A stretch of DNA of 64,000 nucleotides, from assembly GCA_024234635.1 (NCBI GenBank), contig JACKNX010000001.1, positions 1 through 64,000 on the forward strand, read 5' to 3'. The notes under the pieces were generated by a model. It saw only the letters and a list, made by a program, of their open reading frames with translations, did no database searches and had not been told where the DNA came from. The stretch's first letter is position 1, and the number at the start of each line of letters is the position of its first letter. Both the position numbers and the translations under genes were made by a program. The stretch is from Pseudomonadales bacterium. Its GTDB lineage: Bacteria; Pseudomonadota; Gammaproteobacteria; Pseudomonadales; Azotimanducaceae. This document shows positions 32,497 through 41,277 of this stretch, one piece after another.

Positions 32497-34329
32497 TCAG
32501 TACAGAAAGCGCACACCAAGCTCCACCAGGTGTGCATCGAACCGCTCGAAGTCCTCGCTGAAATCGACATTGCGATAACGCAGCGACAGACCCAGCGCAT
32601 CCACGGGTTTCCAGGCGAGTTCCAGCCTGCCATCCCGGCGGCGCGCTTCACGCGTGCCGTCGTTGTCGTAGAAACGGTAGCTGCCCGACAGATTCAGCGC
32701 TGGCGACAGCCGCAGCCGCGCCGAAACATCGTAGAGATCCGCACGCGCTTCTTCATCGATCAGGAACAGTACCCGCCGCGAGCCTGCGGTCACCCGCCGA
32801 TCCGCATCGACGTCCAGGCCGATGAGCGTTGCCCCGGCCCCGAGGCTGAACCGGTTCGTTGCCCAGCCGAGCCGAAGGGTGGTCTGGCGGCTGCGGGTTT
32901 CCCAGTCAGCGTCCGCATTGTCCCGCTGCGTCACCGCGTGCGCGATGCTGGCGTCGAGTCCGTTGGACCAGCGATAGCCGAGGCTTGCCTTCAGCCGGCG
33001 CCGGTCCGTGGCGGATGCCAGCACGAAAGGATCGTCGATGGAACTTCGCTCAGCACTGAGGCGCACTGACAGGCCGTTGCCTGGTCGATACGCCAGGGCA
33101 ACGAGAAACCCGTCCTCGTCGGTATTCACACGCGCCGGCAACGCCGTCACCGACTGCCGGTCGCGCACGCGTCGCCTGTCCGAGTTCCACGCCGCCCGCA
33201 GACTCCATGCGCGGGACGGGCGCCACTCGCCAGCCAGACCGAAACGCCGCGTGCGCGTGCGCCAGTCGGTGGCATCCAGCGCCGCATCAAGGACGAGATC
33301 CGCATCCTGATCGACCTGGCTGTCGCGAACGCTTGCCTCAAGCCGCAGGGTATCCGTCAGCGCAACGCCACCGCGCACATCGAGGCGCAGAATGTCGCGG
33401 TCCGCGCCGCCATCCCCGCGAGAGGAAACCGGCAGGGGCTGTCCGGCAAAATCGACGCCATCCGTGGTCTCACGGGTGTCGAAGTCGAGAGCCATCTCAG
33501 CCCTCAGGATTTCCGCCCGCACATCCCATCGCTTCCCGGGGCGCACCAGTAGCGCCACACGCGATTCGCGGCTGTCATACGCAAGGTCCTGGCGCAGCAG
33601 ATAGTCGTCCAGACGCGTCAGCGCAGCGGGATCGGAACCCTCCGAGGGCTCGGCAAGCTGCATTCGAACGTCGTTGTCCACCCGCCGCCAGCGTTGATCA
33701 AGCGTCAACACCGCCGCGTCCCAGCGATATTCGACGCCGACGTGCAGGGCGCGGCTGGTTTCATCCACCGGCTTGTCGAGATGAAACTCTTCCCGCGAGA
33801 GATCGAGCACCGTGGTGCTGTCGCCATCGCGCCGGTAACGGTCGACGCCCAGCAGCAGTCGCAACCGCTCGCCTGGCCGTACCTCGAGGTCCAGCTGATC
33901 GTGCGTACGCTGGTAGTCGAAGTGGTGGAAGTCGCCACCATTGGACGCAGAGGCGGATACCGCACCGGGATCGGTGAAGACATCGGCATACACGTAATCA
34001 GCCCGCGTGTGCTGGTACCGCAGGCGGTGCGAACCGAACTTGCGCAGATCCAGGCGTATGTCCTGAAACGGGTCGCCACCGAGACCGGCCGCGCTGACGT
34101 CGAGTTCGTCGAGCCACCAGCTATCGCCTGCGCCCGGCGTGTAGCGAAGGGAGGCGCCGGTCAGCCGCAGACCGCTGTGCAGATTTACGTGCTGGTCGTA
34201 CTTGCCAGCATCGCCGTCCAGCGACAGGGTGCGGTAGCCGATCTCCACGTCCGCATGGAGATCCCTGTCATCCGCCGCGGCGGCAAGGCCCGCGAGCGCA
34301 CTGAGAACAGCCGCAGCAAACAGCCTCAT
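32497..34329 (-). CDS. Outer-membrane beta-barrel partner of the decaheme cytochrome (MtrB/PioB-like)
   Basis: This 610-residue exported protein has a clear signal peptide (MRLFAAAVLSALAGLAAAAD). The rest has alternating amphipathic strands rich in R, D, Y and L with no cysteine, ending in the aromatic VELGVRFLY expected for outer-membrane assembly. Its start codon overlaps the stop of the decaheme cytochrome gene (ATGA at 34326-34329), so the two are translationally coupled. Length and pairing fit MtrB/PioB/DmsF porins that sheath an MtrA-type cytochrome through the outer membrane. Sequence similarity by eye is weak, and the N-terminal CxxC of Shewanella MtrB is missing. Pairing, topology and length carry the assignment. 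Confidence 0.72.
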   Translation of the reverse strand: MRLFAAAVLSALAGLAAAADDRDLHADVEIGYRTLSLDGDAGKYDQHVNLHSGLRLTGASLRYTPGAGDSWWLDELDVSAAGLGGDPFQDIRLDLRKFGSHRLRYQHTRADYVYADVFTDPGAVSASASNGGDFHHFDYQRTHDQLDLEVRPGERLRLLLGVDRYRRDGDSTTVLDLSREEFHLDKPVDETSRALHVGVEYRWDAAVLTLDQRWRRVDNDVRMQLAEPSEGSDPAALTRLDDYLLRQDLAYDSRESRVALLVRPGKRWDVRAEILRAEMALDFDTRETTDGVDFAGQPLPVSSRGDGGADRDILRLDVRGGVALTDTLRLEASVRDSQVDQDADLVLDAALDATDWRTRTRRFGLAGEWRPSRAWSLRAAWNSDRRRVRDRQSVTALPARVNTDEDGFLVALAYRPGNGLSVRLSAERSSIDDPFVLASATDRRRLKASLGYRWSNGLDASIAHAVTQRDNADADWETRSRQTTLRLGWATNRFSLGAGATLIGLDVDADRRVTAGSRRVLFLIDEEARADLYDVSARLRLSPALNLSGSYRFYDNDGTREARRRDGRLELAWKPVDALGLSLRYRNVDFSEDFERFDAHLVELGVRFLY

Positions 34330-35189
34330 TTCAGCAGCAACCGATCGAGATTCGAGCCATGTACGGCGACGTGACAGTTGGTGCACACCGTATCCAGACC
34401 AAAGCGTGGCGGCGCGGCAGGCGAAAAGCCGACATGGAACTGCGGCGCCTCGGCATGGCAGGTGTAGCAGAGTGCGCCCACCTCCTGCACGTTCAGCAGA
34501 TGCCGGTTGGGACTGCCGTGCGACGCATGGCAGGCGCCGCAACCCTCCACGCGCACCGCGCCGTGTTCGTAGACAAACGGCCCCGCCACTTCCGCATGGC
34601 AGCTTTCGCACTGGGTATCGAACCCATCATGCAGCCCCGTGCGCACCGCGGCCGCATGCGGATCGTGACAGGACGTGCACTGCACCCCGGCGCGGCCGAG
34701 CACATGGTTTTCGGTGTGCGCGAACTGCGCCGCTGCCGCCGCGTGGCACCGTGCGCAGGTTGCGGACGGCTCCGGCAGTGTCGCCGCGTCAACGCTGGCG
34801 TTCAGCGGGCTTTTTTTTTCCGCGTGAATGGCATGGCAGGCCGTGCAGGCAATGCCGGCGGCCGCGTGGGCATCCGCGTCCGCGGGGTGGGCTGCCGCAT
34901 GACAACCCGCACACGCCGCGGACTGCTCCGACGCCGGCTCATCGCTGAAGCCAAGAATGCTCGCTTTGCCCGGCGCCGCCAGATGCTGCTGGCCATCGCC
35001 GTGGCAGGCCGTGCAGGCAATACCCATCCTGCCGTGCGGCTGACTGGCCAGCGCCTGCGCGGCTGGCGCATGGCAGGCGGCGCACATCGGCTCGTTGGCG
35101 CGAAGCGGAAGCGACCACACGCTGCATGCAAGCATGCTCACCCACAAAACCTGTCGCCAGGGAATCTTCGTTTCCGGTTTTCGGCACAT
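34326..35189 (-). CDS. Periplasmic decaheme c-type cytochrome (MtrA/DmsE family)
   Basis: This 287-residue secreted cytochrome has exactly ten CxxCH sites: CAACH, CTACH, CAGCH, CTACH, CARCH, CTSCH, CESCH, CGACH, CYTCH and CTNCH. Signature segments of the MtrA/DmsE/PioA family are visible, including CTACHGDGQQHL, GPFVYEHGAVRVEGCGACH and ASHGSPNRHLL, with the last heme in CTNCHVAVHGSN. The signal peptide runs to about SLPLRA-NEP. The ATG at 35189 gives the most sensible signal; a longer reading starts at 35288. MtrA proteins sit inside a beta-barrel and carry electrons between periplasm and cell surface, and the coupled barrel gene follows. No outer-surface MtrC/OmcA-type cytochrome is present here. 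Confidence 0.9.
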   Translation of the reverse strand: MCRKPETKIPWRQVLWVSMLACSVWSLPLRANEPMCAACHAPAAQALASQPHGRMGIACTACHGDGQQHLAAPGKASILGFSDEPASEQSAACAGCHAAAHPADADAHAAAGIACTACHAIHAEKKSPLNASVDAATLPEPSATCARCHAAAAAQFAHTENHVLGRAGVQCTSCHDPHAAAVRTGLHDGFDTQCESCHAEVAGPFVYEHGAVRVEGCGACHASHGSPNRHLLNVQEVGALCYTCHAEAPQFHVGFSPAAPPRFGLDTVCTNCHVAVHGSNLDRLLLK

Positions 35190-35339
35190 CGCTGGGGACG
35201 CTCTCCAAATCGCACCTGCAGCAACAAGAATGACACTGTCGGGTTGTCGCGCCTTCAGGAGATTCCCGCAGCTCTGTCCATCTCCCACCCGGGATACCCC
35301 CTACTGGCGATCCGTGACACGGGCACGCATGCTTTGCTG

Positions 35340-36575
35340 ATGCCGCGAATTGCGATAAGCCGTGGATACGACATTCCGTTGGGTGCATCCCCAACGCAGG
35401 TCGAGCGCGTCACGCCATCACGCATCGGTCTTGTGGGCGCGGATTTTCCGGGTCTGCGTCTGAAGCCACTGGTTGCCGCGGGCGACCGCGTGCAGGCTGG
35501 CGAGCCGCTATGCGTGGATCGCGTGGTGCCGGCAATACGCATTCTCTCGCCCGTGACCGGCACGGTGGCCGCGGTACATCGTGGTGCCGCACGCCGCCTG
35601 GAAAGCATCCTGCTGCATGTTGAGGCCGTACCGGCTCTGGCCGGACCAACGCCCGACGCCAGCCACGTCGCGGCAGTACGGGAAGCCCTGCTGGCGGCAG
35701 GTTTGTGGGTAACCTTGCGCAGCCGCCCCGGCGAGGTGATCCCTTCGCCGGCGGCATCGCCGGAGGCGCTCTACATCACCGCCACAGATACCCGGCCGCT
35801 GGCGCTCAATCCCTCCGTCGTTCTGCGCGATCACCGCCACGCGTTCGATGCTGGCGTGCGCGCGCTGGCACAGCTGGCGCCGCGAACGGTCGTGTGCACC
35901 GGCAAGGACTGTTCCGTCACGCTCCCCGACCTGCCCGGCCTGGAACACGTCACGTTTCAGGGCCCCCATCCCGCCGGCCTGGTGGGCACGCACATCCATC
36001 TGACTCAGGCCCCCGGCGAGAGCACGGCGAAACCTCCAGAAATCTGGCACATCGGTTACCAGGACGTCATCGCGTGCGGTTATCTGTTTGCCGACGGCAG
36101 CCACTGGCACGAACGCCGGTTGGCGGTTGCCGGACCGAACTGCGTGCACCCGTTTGTCGCCCTCACGGTTCGAGGCGTGGATGCCGCTTCCCTGGCCGCC
36201 GTGGCACGGCCACTTGCTGGCTCGCGCTGGATATCCGGCGCGCCGCTGAGCGGCCGCCTCCTGCAACCCGATACCGCCGTAGCTGGCTGGACAGCTGCGC
36301 AGCTCGTGGCGTTACCGCCGGCGCCAGCGGCCACCGGACCGGCGCCAGGGTTTCTCGTCACCGAAGCCTTTGAGCGGGTGTGGCCACTGCCCATTCCGGT
36401 GGCGCCGCTGCTGCACACGCTGCGCACCAACGATGAGGAGCGCTTCGAGACGCTGGATTGCGCGTTTCTGGCCGCAGAAGATCTGGCGCTGTGCGAGTAC
36501 GTTTGCCCGATGCACCAGGACTACGGTGCGGCGCTGACAGCGCTGGTCGCCCACACGCAGCGAGGCGTGCGCTGA
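35340..36575 (+). CDS. nqrA: Na+-translocating NADH:quinone reductase-like subunit A
   Basis: This 411-residue peripheral subunit is recognised by the NqrA opening (ISRGYDIPLGASP), the lipoyl/barrel-sandwich-like segment LKPLVAAGDRVQAGEPL and SPVTGTVAAVHRGAARRLE. The C-terminal EEDLALCTFVCP-type motif is present as AEDLALCEYVCPMHQDYG. RnfC was excluded because there are no 4Fe-4S motifs. The protein is about 35 residues shorter than Vibrio NqrA. The ATG at 35340 matches the family start but has no strong Shine-Dalgarno; in-frame sequence continues upstream over the antisense cytochrome gene. It heads a tightly packed nqrABCDEF-CBS operon, divergent from the decaheme/porin pair across 150 bp. 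Confidence 0.85.
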   Translation: MPRIAISRGYDIPLGASPTQVERVTPSRIGLVGADFPGLRLKPLVAAGDRVQAGEPLCVDRVVPAIRILSPVTGTVAAVHRGAARRLESILLHVEAVPALAGPTPDASHVAAVREALLAAGLWVTLRSRPGEVIPSPAASPEALYITATDTRPLALNPSVVLRDHRHAFDAGVRALAQLAPRTVVCTGKDCSVTLPDLPGLEHVTFQGPHPAGLVGTHIHLTQAPGESTAKPPEIWHIGYQDVIACGYLFADGSHWHERRLAVAGPNCVHPFVALTVRGVDAASLAAVARPLAGSRWISGAPLSGRLLQPDTAVAGWTAAQLVALPPAPAATGPAPGFLVTEAFERVWPLPIPVAPLLHTLRTNDEERFETLDCAFLAAEDLALCEYVCPMHQDYGAALTALVAHTQRGVR

Positions 36576-36576
36576 C

Positions 36577-37485
36577 ATGGCCACGCACCTGCACGTGCAC
36601 GGCGCACCGGATGCGGTACTTAAGCCGTTCCTCCACGCATCGTTGCCGGTGGCGCTGGTCGGCTGGTGGGAATATGCCACCAGGGCGGCAAACGGCATCG
36701 ACGCGGATGCCTGGTCACTGCGCCTGTCGAGCCATGTCTTCCCCGGGGATCCATCCGCTGCCGCCCTGCTGGCAGGCAGCATGCACCCCCTGCCATTGCT
36801 GCTGACGAGCGTTCTCGTGTGCGGTTTCTGGACGCGCCTCTTCGCACACTGGCGCCGGCTGCCGGTGGATCCGGCCTGGCTGCTGACGGCTTGGCTGCTG
36901 TTCCTGCTGCTGCCCCCGGACTCGACACCTGGCGTGGTTGCCGCAGGCGCCAGCGTCGCCGCCGTGGTGGGCCTGCTGGTTTTCGGCGGCACCGGCAATT
37001 ACCCGCTCAGCCCGCCACTGCTGGGCGCGCTGTGCACGGCACTGGCCTACCCCGGATTCACCGCCGCGCCGCTGGGTGGCGCATCGGCAACCGCCTGCAC
37101 CCTGGGCGCTGTCTACCTGGCGGCACGGGGAACCATCGGCTGGCGTGTTCCCCTTGGGGGCGCACTCGGCGCCGCAACGTTTCTCACCGCGGTGACCGCG
37201 CTGCAGGATGACGCCATGCGCGCGGTCGACGGCATGGCGCAGCAGGCGGGCCCCCTCGCCTTTGTGCTGGCGTTCATCGCAACCGACCTGACCACCACCC
37301 CGCTGATGCGCAGCGTGCGCTGGTTGCTGGGTTTCAGCATCGCCAGCCTGTGTCTGCTGCTGATGGCCACGGGCATGGCGCCGGCAAACGCTGCGCTGCG
37401 TGCCGCCGCCATCGGACTGCTCTGCGCACCGCTGGCGGATCGTCTGGCCGAACACATCCACGCCTGGCGAAGGCAGCACGCATGA
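36577..37485 (+). CDS. nqrB: NqrB-like membrane subunit, shortened and lacking the FMN-threonine segment
   Basis: This membrane protein of 302 residues compares with about 410 in characterised NqrB. Recognisable blocks are VFGGTGNYPLSPPLL (135-149, the usual FGGTG-N-x-NPAL block), ALAYP (155-159), GGASATACTLGAVYLAARG (167-185, equivalent to the GETS block), WRVPLG and ATDLTTTP (235-242, equivalent to MATDPVSAS). In standard NqrB a segment of roughly 45-50 residues with the flavin-acceptor threonine (SGAT) lies between the third and fourth blocks. Here AYP runs almost directly into the GETS-like block, so that loop is deleted. The N-terminal amphipathic region is also missing. It is one base from nqrA and overlaps nqrC. 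Whether it still pumps Na+ or reduces quinone is open. Confidence 0.8.
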   Translation: MATHLHVHGAPDAVLKPFLHASLPVALVGWWEYATRAANGIDADAWSLRLSSHVFPGDPSAAALLAGSMHPLPLLLTSVLVCGFWTRLFAHWRRLPVDPAWLLTAWLLFLLLPPDSTPGVVAAGASVAAVVGLLVFGGTGNYPLSPPLLGALCTALAYPGFTAAPLGGASATACTLGAVYLAARGTIGWRVPLGGALGAATFLTAVTALQDDAMRAVDGMAQQAGPLAFVLAFIATDLTTTPLMRSVRWLLGFSIASLCLLLMATGMAPANAALRAAAIGLLCAPLADRLAEHIHAWRRQHA

Positions 37486-38246
37486 ACATGCCAGTGGCCG
37501 GAAGCCAGCCGGAATCGCTTCCAAAAACCCTGGCCATCACCGTGCTGATTGCCGCCTGCTGCGCCACCATGGTCACCGCCGCGGTACTGACGCTGCGCCC
37601 GATGCAGGCGGCCTACGCGGCGATCGAGCGCAACCGTGCCATCGTTGCCGCCAGCAATCCCGCCCTGGCCGAGGCGGGCGACAGCGCCATCGTCACGGCG
37701 TATCTGGCGCTGCAACGGCACCTGGTGGATCTGCGCACCGGCGCCGACATCGACGACGTCGACACGGTAGAGCGCTGGCCGTCGGAGGCGGACGCTTCCC
37801 GGCCCGGCGTCCCGGTCTATCTGCGTGTGCGCGACGGCAAACTCGATTGCGTGGTGCTGCCGCTGGATGGCAAGGGCATGTGGTCCACCCTGTACGCCTA
37901 CCTGGCGCTCGAAGGCGATCTTGCCACCGTGCGTGCGCTTTCGATCTACCGGCACGAGGAAACGCCAGGCATTGGTGATCGCATACAGGATCCCGCGTGG
38001 CTCGCGCAATGGCATGGTCGCAGGCTCTACGACAGTGAGGGCAACGTGCGCCTCGGTGAGGCCGACGCCGTCGACGCGGACTTTTACATCGACACGATCA
38101 CCGGCGCCACAGTGACGTCCAGCGCCGCCATCCGCATGGTCCGCGCCTCCCTGGACACCTACCAGCCGATATTGCAAAGCCTCGCCACCCGCTTTCCGAC
38201 AAGCCGTTCAACGCCGAAGGAAACGGCCGGAGCGACGCCGCCATGA
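37482..38246 (+). CDS. nqrC: NqrC-like periplasmic flavoprotein subunit (covalent FMN)
   Basis: This 254-residue subunit has a single N-terminal transmembrane helix (about 14-36) and a periplasmic FMN-binding domain. The covalent flavinylation motif is DTITGATVTSSAA, with Thr210 the predicted FMN acceptor for an ApbE-type transferase. GMWSTLYAYLALE and the ETPGIGD segment are also family features. The ATG at 37482 overlaps the nqrB stop (ATGA); a longer in-frame reading would sit inside nqrB. The FMN domain faces the periplasm, the compartment of the decaheme cytochrome encoded divergently next door. No apbE is in the window. Confidence 0.9.
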   Translation: MNMPVAGSQPESLPKTLAITVLIAACCATMVTAAVLTLRPMQAAYAAIERNRAIVAASNPALAEAGDSAIVTAYLALQRHLVDLRTGADIDDVDTVERWPSEADASRPGVPVYLRVRDGKLDCVVLPLDGKGMWSTLYAYLALEGDLATVRALSIYRHEETPGIGDRIQDPAWLAQWHGRRLYDSEGNVRLGEADAVDADFYIDTITGATVTSSAAIRMVRASLDTYQPILQSLATRFPTSRSTPKETAGATPP

Positions 38247-38887
38247 CACTGCGTCGCCACCTGCTCGACCCGATCCTGCATGAAAATCCCGTCACCGTGC
38301 AGATTCTTGGCCTGTGCTCCGCGCTGGCAGTGTCGCGCACACTGGAACCGGCACTGATCATGGCGGCCGCCGTCACGGCCGTGCTGGTGTACTCCAATCT
38401 CGTCATAAGCCTGCTGCGGCACGTGCTGCCGGGCAGCGTACGCCTGATCCTCGAAATGACGATCATTGCTTCCGGTGTGATCGTGGTGGACGAAGTGCTG
38501 AAGACATATGCCCCGGCCATCGCGGAAACGCTGACCGTATTCGTGGGGCTGATCATCACCAACTGCATCGTCCTTGGCCGGGCCGAGTCGTTTGCGCTTC
38601 GCAACGGCCCTCTGCACAGCATCGCCGACGCCGTGGGCAACGGCATCGGCTACAGCCTCATCCTGCTGACGGTTGCCGCCATCCGGGAACTGGTGGGAAC
38701 AGGTTCGCTCTTCGGCGTGACACTCCTGCCAACGCTCGACGCCGGTGGCTGGTACCGGCCCAACCATCTCATGCTGTATGCCCCAAGCGCCTTTTTCCTG
38801 ATCGGCTTTCTCATCTGGGGACTGCGCGCGCTGGCCGCCCGGCACGTCGCCACCGCATCCACGCCGGTGACGCGGGGCCAACGCTGA
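38243..38887 (+). CDS. nqrD: NqrD-like membrane subunit
   Basis: This 214-residue six-helix membrane protein forms, with NqrE, the inverted pair that holds a membrane-embedded 2Fe-2S cluster. The two half-site cysteines are Cys25 (ILGLCSALAV) and Cys108 (ITNCIVLGRAE), both conserved. Other family text includes VTVQILGL and VVDEVLKTYAP. It starts by ATGA overlap with nqrC and ends by overlap with nqrE, consistent with stoichiometric synthesis. The C-terminus is a little longer than in Vibrio and is charged. Confidence 0.93.
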   Translation: MTLRRHLLDPILHENPVTVQILGLCSALAVSRTLEPALIMAAAVTAVLVYSNLVISLLRHVLPGSVRLILEMTIIASGVIVVDEVLKTYAPAIAETLTVFVGLIITNCIVLGRAESFALRNGPLHSIADAVGNGIGYSLILLTVAAIRELVGTGSLFGVTLLPTLDAGGWYRPNHLMLYAPSAFFLIGFLIWGLRALAARHVATASTPVTRGQR

Positions 38888-39489
38888 TGCACGACCTCAT
38901 CACCCTCATCGGTCAGGCAATCTTTACCGAGAACCTGGCGCTCGTGTTCCTGCTCGGCATGTGTACCTATCTCGCCATCTCCAAACGTCTCACCACGGCG
39001 CTCGGTCTCGGCGCGGCCATGCTCGTTATCCAGACCATCACGGTGCCGCTGAACAATCTGGTCTTCCACACCCTGCTGGCGCCCGGAGCGCTCGACTGGC
39101 TGGGCCAGGGTGAACTCGACCTCAGCTTCCTCAAGCTGGTGGTGTTCATCGGCGTCATCGCCGCCTCGGTGCAGATACTGGACATCGTGCTGCTCCGCTT
39201 CGCGTCGCCGTTGCACCAGGCGCTGGGTGCGTTCCTCCCATTGCTCACGGTGAACTGCGCGCTGCTGGGCGCTTCCCTGCTGATGGCGCAGCGGCAGCTC
39301 GATCTGGTGCAAAGCCTTGCCTATGGCTTCGGCTCCGGATTTGGCTGGGCACTGGCCATCTGTCTGCTTGCGGCGCTGCGCGAACGCCTTGCCGCCAGCA
39401 ATCTGCCGGGCGGTCTGCAGGGGCTTGGCATCACCTTCATCATCGCCGGGCTTCTGGCGCTCACCGTGGCCGGACTCGGCACGTCATGA
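38887..39489 (+). CDS. nqrE: NqrE-like membrane subunit
   Basis: This 200-residue six-helix partner of NqrD supplies the other two cluster cysteines, Cys26 (LLGMCTYLAIS) and Cys124 (LTVNCALLGAS). FTENLALVFLLGMC and the PLNNLVFHTLLAPGAL segment are typical of NqrE/RnfA. The ATG at 38887 shares one base with the preceding TGA (TGATG), a tight coupling. The next gene, nqrF, again overlaps by four bases. Confidence 0.93.
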   Translation: MHDLITLIGQAIFTENLALVFLLGMCTYLAISKRLTTALGLGAAMLVIQTITVPLNNLVFHTLLAPGALDWLGQGELDLSFLKLVVFIGVIAASVQILDIVLLRFASPLHQALGAFLPLLTVNCALLGASLLMAQRQLDLVQSLAYGFGSGFGWALAICLLAALRERLAASNLPGGLQGLGITFIIAGLLALTVAGLGTS

Positions 39490-40730
39490 ACGTGCTCGTC
39501 ACCCCCGTGCTCGTCTTTGTTGCCGTGATAGTGCTGCTGGCTGGCGCCGTACTGCTGGTGCGCCGCGCCCTTGAACGGCGCAGCACGGTAACGCTGACCC
39601 TGAACGGCAAGCGCCAGCTCGTCGTCACCAGCGGCGATTCCCTGCTCGACACGCTGGCACACTCCGGCATCCACCTCGCCTCCGCCTGCGGCGGACGCGG
39701 CACCTGCGGACAGTGTCGCGTGACCATCCCGGGGAACGCCGATGCGCTGCTGCCCGCTGAGCGCAATCACATCAGCCGCGCCGACGCCCGACTGGGCGTA
39801 CGCCTTGCCTGCATGGTGAAAGTCCGCAACGATCTCACCGTCAACGTCCCGACCGGCGCGCTCGCTGCCCGCAGCGTGGTGTGCAGCGTGCGCCGGATAC
39901 ACACGCTTTCGGCATCGCTGGCCGAGATCGAACTGGACCTGCCACCGGAGGAAACGTTCGCCCGACGTGCCGGCGATTACGTGCTGATCACCGCGCCGCC
40001 CGGCGAAGTACGCTTCGCCGACATAGCGCTGGACCCGGTGCTGCACGCCGACTGGGAGCGGCAGGGGCTGCTGCGGCTCGAAGCAACCATTCCCACGCCC
40101 ACGACCCGCGCCTATTCGATCGCCAGCGCGCCGACGGACGTACGCACGCTGACACTGGTGGTGCGCATCGCCACACCGCCAGCCAGTGCACCGCCCGGTA
40201 CACCGCCCGGCCTGGTGTCGTCCTGGCTTTGGAGCCGGCACGCAGGTGACGCGGTCACCGTTACCGGTCCATTCGGGGACTTCCATGTGACGGACAGCGA
40301 CGCGGAGATGATCATCATCGGTGGCGGCGCCGGCGTCGGCCCCTTGAGGGCCATCATCCTGGCCGAACTGATCGGCAAACAAAGTAATCGACGTATCCGG
40401 TTTTTCTACGGCTGCCGCAACCGGCGTGAACTGGTCTACGCGGACGAGTTCCGGGCCCTGGCCGCTCGTTTCCAGAACTTCGAGTACCTGGCCGCGCTCT
40501 CCGAACCCGGCCCGACGGACGCCTGGGATGGTCCGGTTGGCCTTATCCATACCGTGATGTACGAGACCTGCCTGGAAACCCATCCCAATCCGGAAGATGT
40601 GGATTACTACCTGTGCGGTCCGCCGGTGCTCAGCCGCGCGGTCGTGACGATGCTGGAAGACCTTGGCGTGGAACGCCGCAACATTCATTTCGATGACTTT
40701 TCGGGCACACCGACAGGGAGTGCGACATGA
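39486..40730 (+). CDS. nqrF: NqrF-like NADH-oxidising subunit (2Fe-2S ferredoxin plus FAD/NAD reductase)
   Basis: This 414-residue subunit brings electrons from NADH into the complex. A single N-terminal helix (about 5-27) is followed by a plant-type ferredoxin domain with Cys68, Cys74, Cys77 and Cys109. The FAD-binding RAYSIASAP and the NAD-binding GGGAGVGPLRA follow, with FFYGCRNRRELVY and YYLCGPP. The C-terminal IHFDDFSG is the family ending. All redox sites needed to oxidise NADH are present, so the entry side of the complex looks functional, in contrast to the altered NqrB. The CBS gene overlaps its stop. Confidence 0.95.
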   Translation: MNVLVTPVLVFVAVIVLLAGAVLLVRRALERRSTVTLTLNGKRQLVVTSGDSLLDTLAHSGIHLASACGGRGTCGQCRVTIPGNADALLPAERNHISRADARLGVRLACMVKVRNDLTVNVPTGALAARSVVCSVRRIHTLSASLAEIELDLPPEETFARRAGDYVLITAPPGEVRFADIALDPVLHADWERQGLLRLEATIPTPTTRAYSIASAPTDVRTLTLVVRIATPPASAPPGTPPGLVSSWLWSRHAGDAVTVTGPFGDFHVTDSDAEMIIIGGGAGVGPLRAIILAELIGKQSNRRIRFFYGCRNRRELVYADEFRALAARFQNFEYLAALSEPGPTDAWDGPVGLIHTVMYETCLETHPNPEDVDYYLCGPPVLSRAVVTMLEDLGVERRNIHFDDFSGTPTGSAT

Positions 40731-41161
40731 CGCTCAACGCACAGCGCGTACGCCAATCCATGACCACGAACCTGCTGACGATCACGCCGGAAACCCCCGT
40801 GATGCGGGCCATTGCGCTGTTCGTGGAACACGACATCTCCGTGCTGCCGGTGGTGTCCGCTGACCAGGAGCTGCTCGGCATCGTCACCGAGCGCGACTGC
40901 ATCCGCACCGCGCTGCAGGCCGGTTACTTCGACGAAGCCGGCGGCAGTGTGCGGGAAATCATGAGCCGCGATGTACGCACCGTGCACCCGGAGGACAGCC
41001 TGATGAGCGTGGGCGAACTGTTCGCGGCATCACCCTTTCGCCGCTGCCCGGTGGTGGAGAACGGGCGACTGGTGGGGCTGATCAGTCGACGGGATGTGTT
41101 GCGAGCGTTGAGCGAGGGGACATGGTTCAAGCCTGAGCCAGGCGGGCGTCCCGCGTCATGA
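40727..41161 (+). CDS. Tandem CBS-domain protein at the end of the nqr operon
   Basis: This 144-residue cytoplasmic protein consists of two CBS motifs (about residues 8-66 and 75-133). VREIMSRDVRTVHPEDSLM and LVGLISRRDVLRAL are typical. CBS pairs bind adenine nucleotides such as AMP, ATP or NAD(H) and act as energy sensors. The ATGA overlap with nqrF makes it the seventh cistron, so regulation of the NQR-like complex by nucleotide state is a reasonable inference. No enzyme domain is attached. Confidence 0.88.
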   Translation: MTLNAQRVRQSMTTNLLTITPETPVMRAIALFVEHDISVLPVVSADQELLGIVTERDCIRTALQAGYFDEAGGSVREIMSRDVRTVHPEDSLMSVGELFAASPFRRCPVVENGRLVGLISRRDVLRALSEGTWFKPEPGGRPAS

Positions 41162-41277
41162 ACGTGTTGAGTCTCAGTGCGGCGAGTTGCGCGAAGCAGT
41201 TCGCTGATGTGCCATGCATCCGAATTCCTCGTCCTGTTCCCTGACACGCTCACGTCACTACGACACACCAGCCCGCC

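Noticed and set aside
34561..35189. Tandem repeat DNA in the decaheme gene as a mobile or structural repeat
   Set aside because: The similarity is only the recurrent TG(C/T)-N6-TGCCA codons of heme-binding motifs.
34359..35339. Long N-terminal extension of nqrA
   Set aside because: This in-frame part is antisense to the decaheme cytochrome gene and unlike any NqrA; the family start is at 35340.
39321..40688. 455-codon minus-strand open frame opposite nqrE/nqrF
   Set aside because: NqrE and NqrF motifs fix the plus strand as coding.
35340..40730. Rnf complex (rnfC, rnfD, rnfG, rnfE, rnfA)
   Set aside because: Subunit A lacks 4Fe-4S motifs and has NqrA text, the last subunit is a ferredoxin/FAD reductase of NqrF type, and no rnfB is present, so the set is NQR-like.
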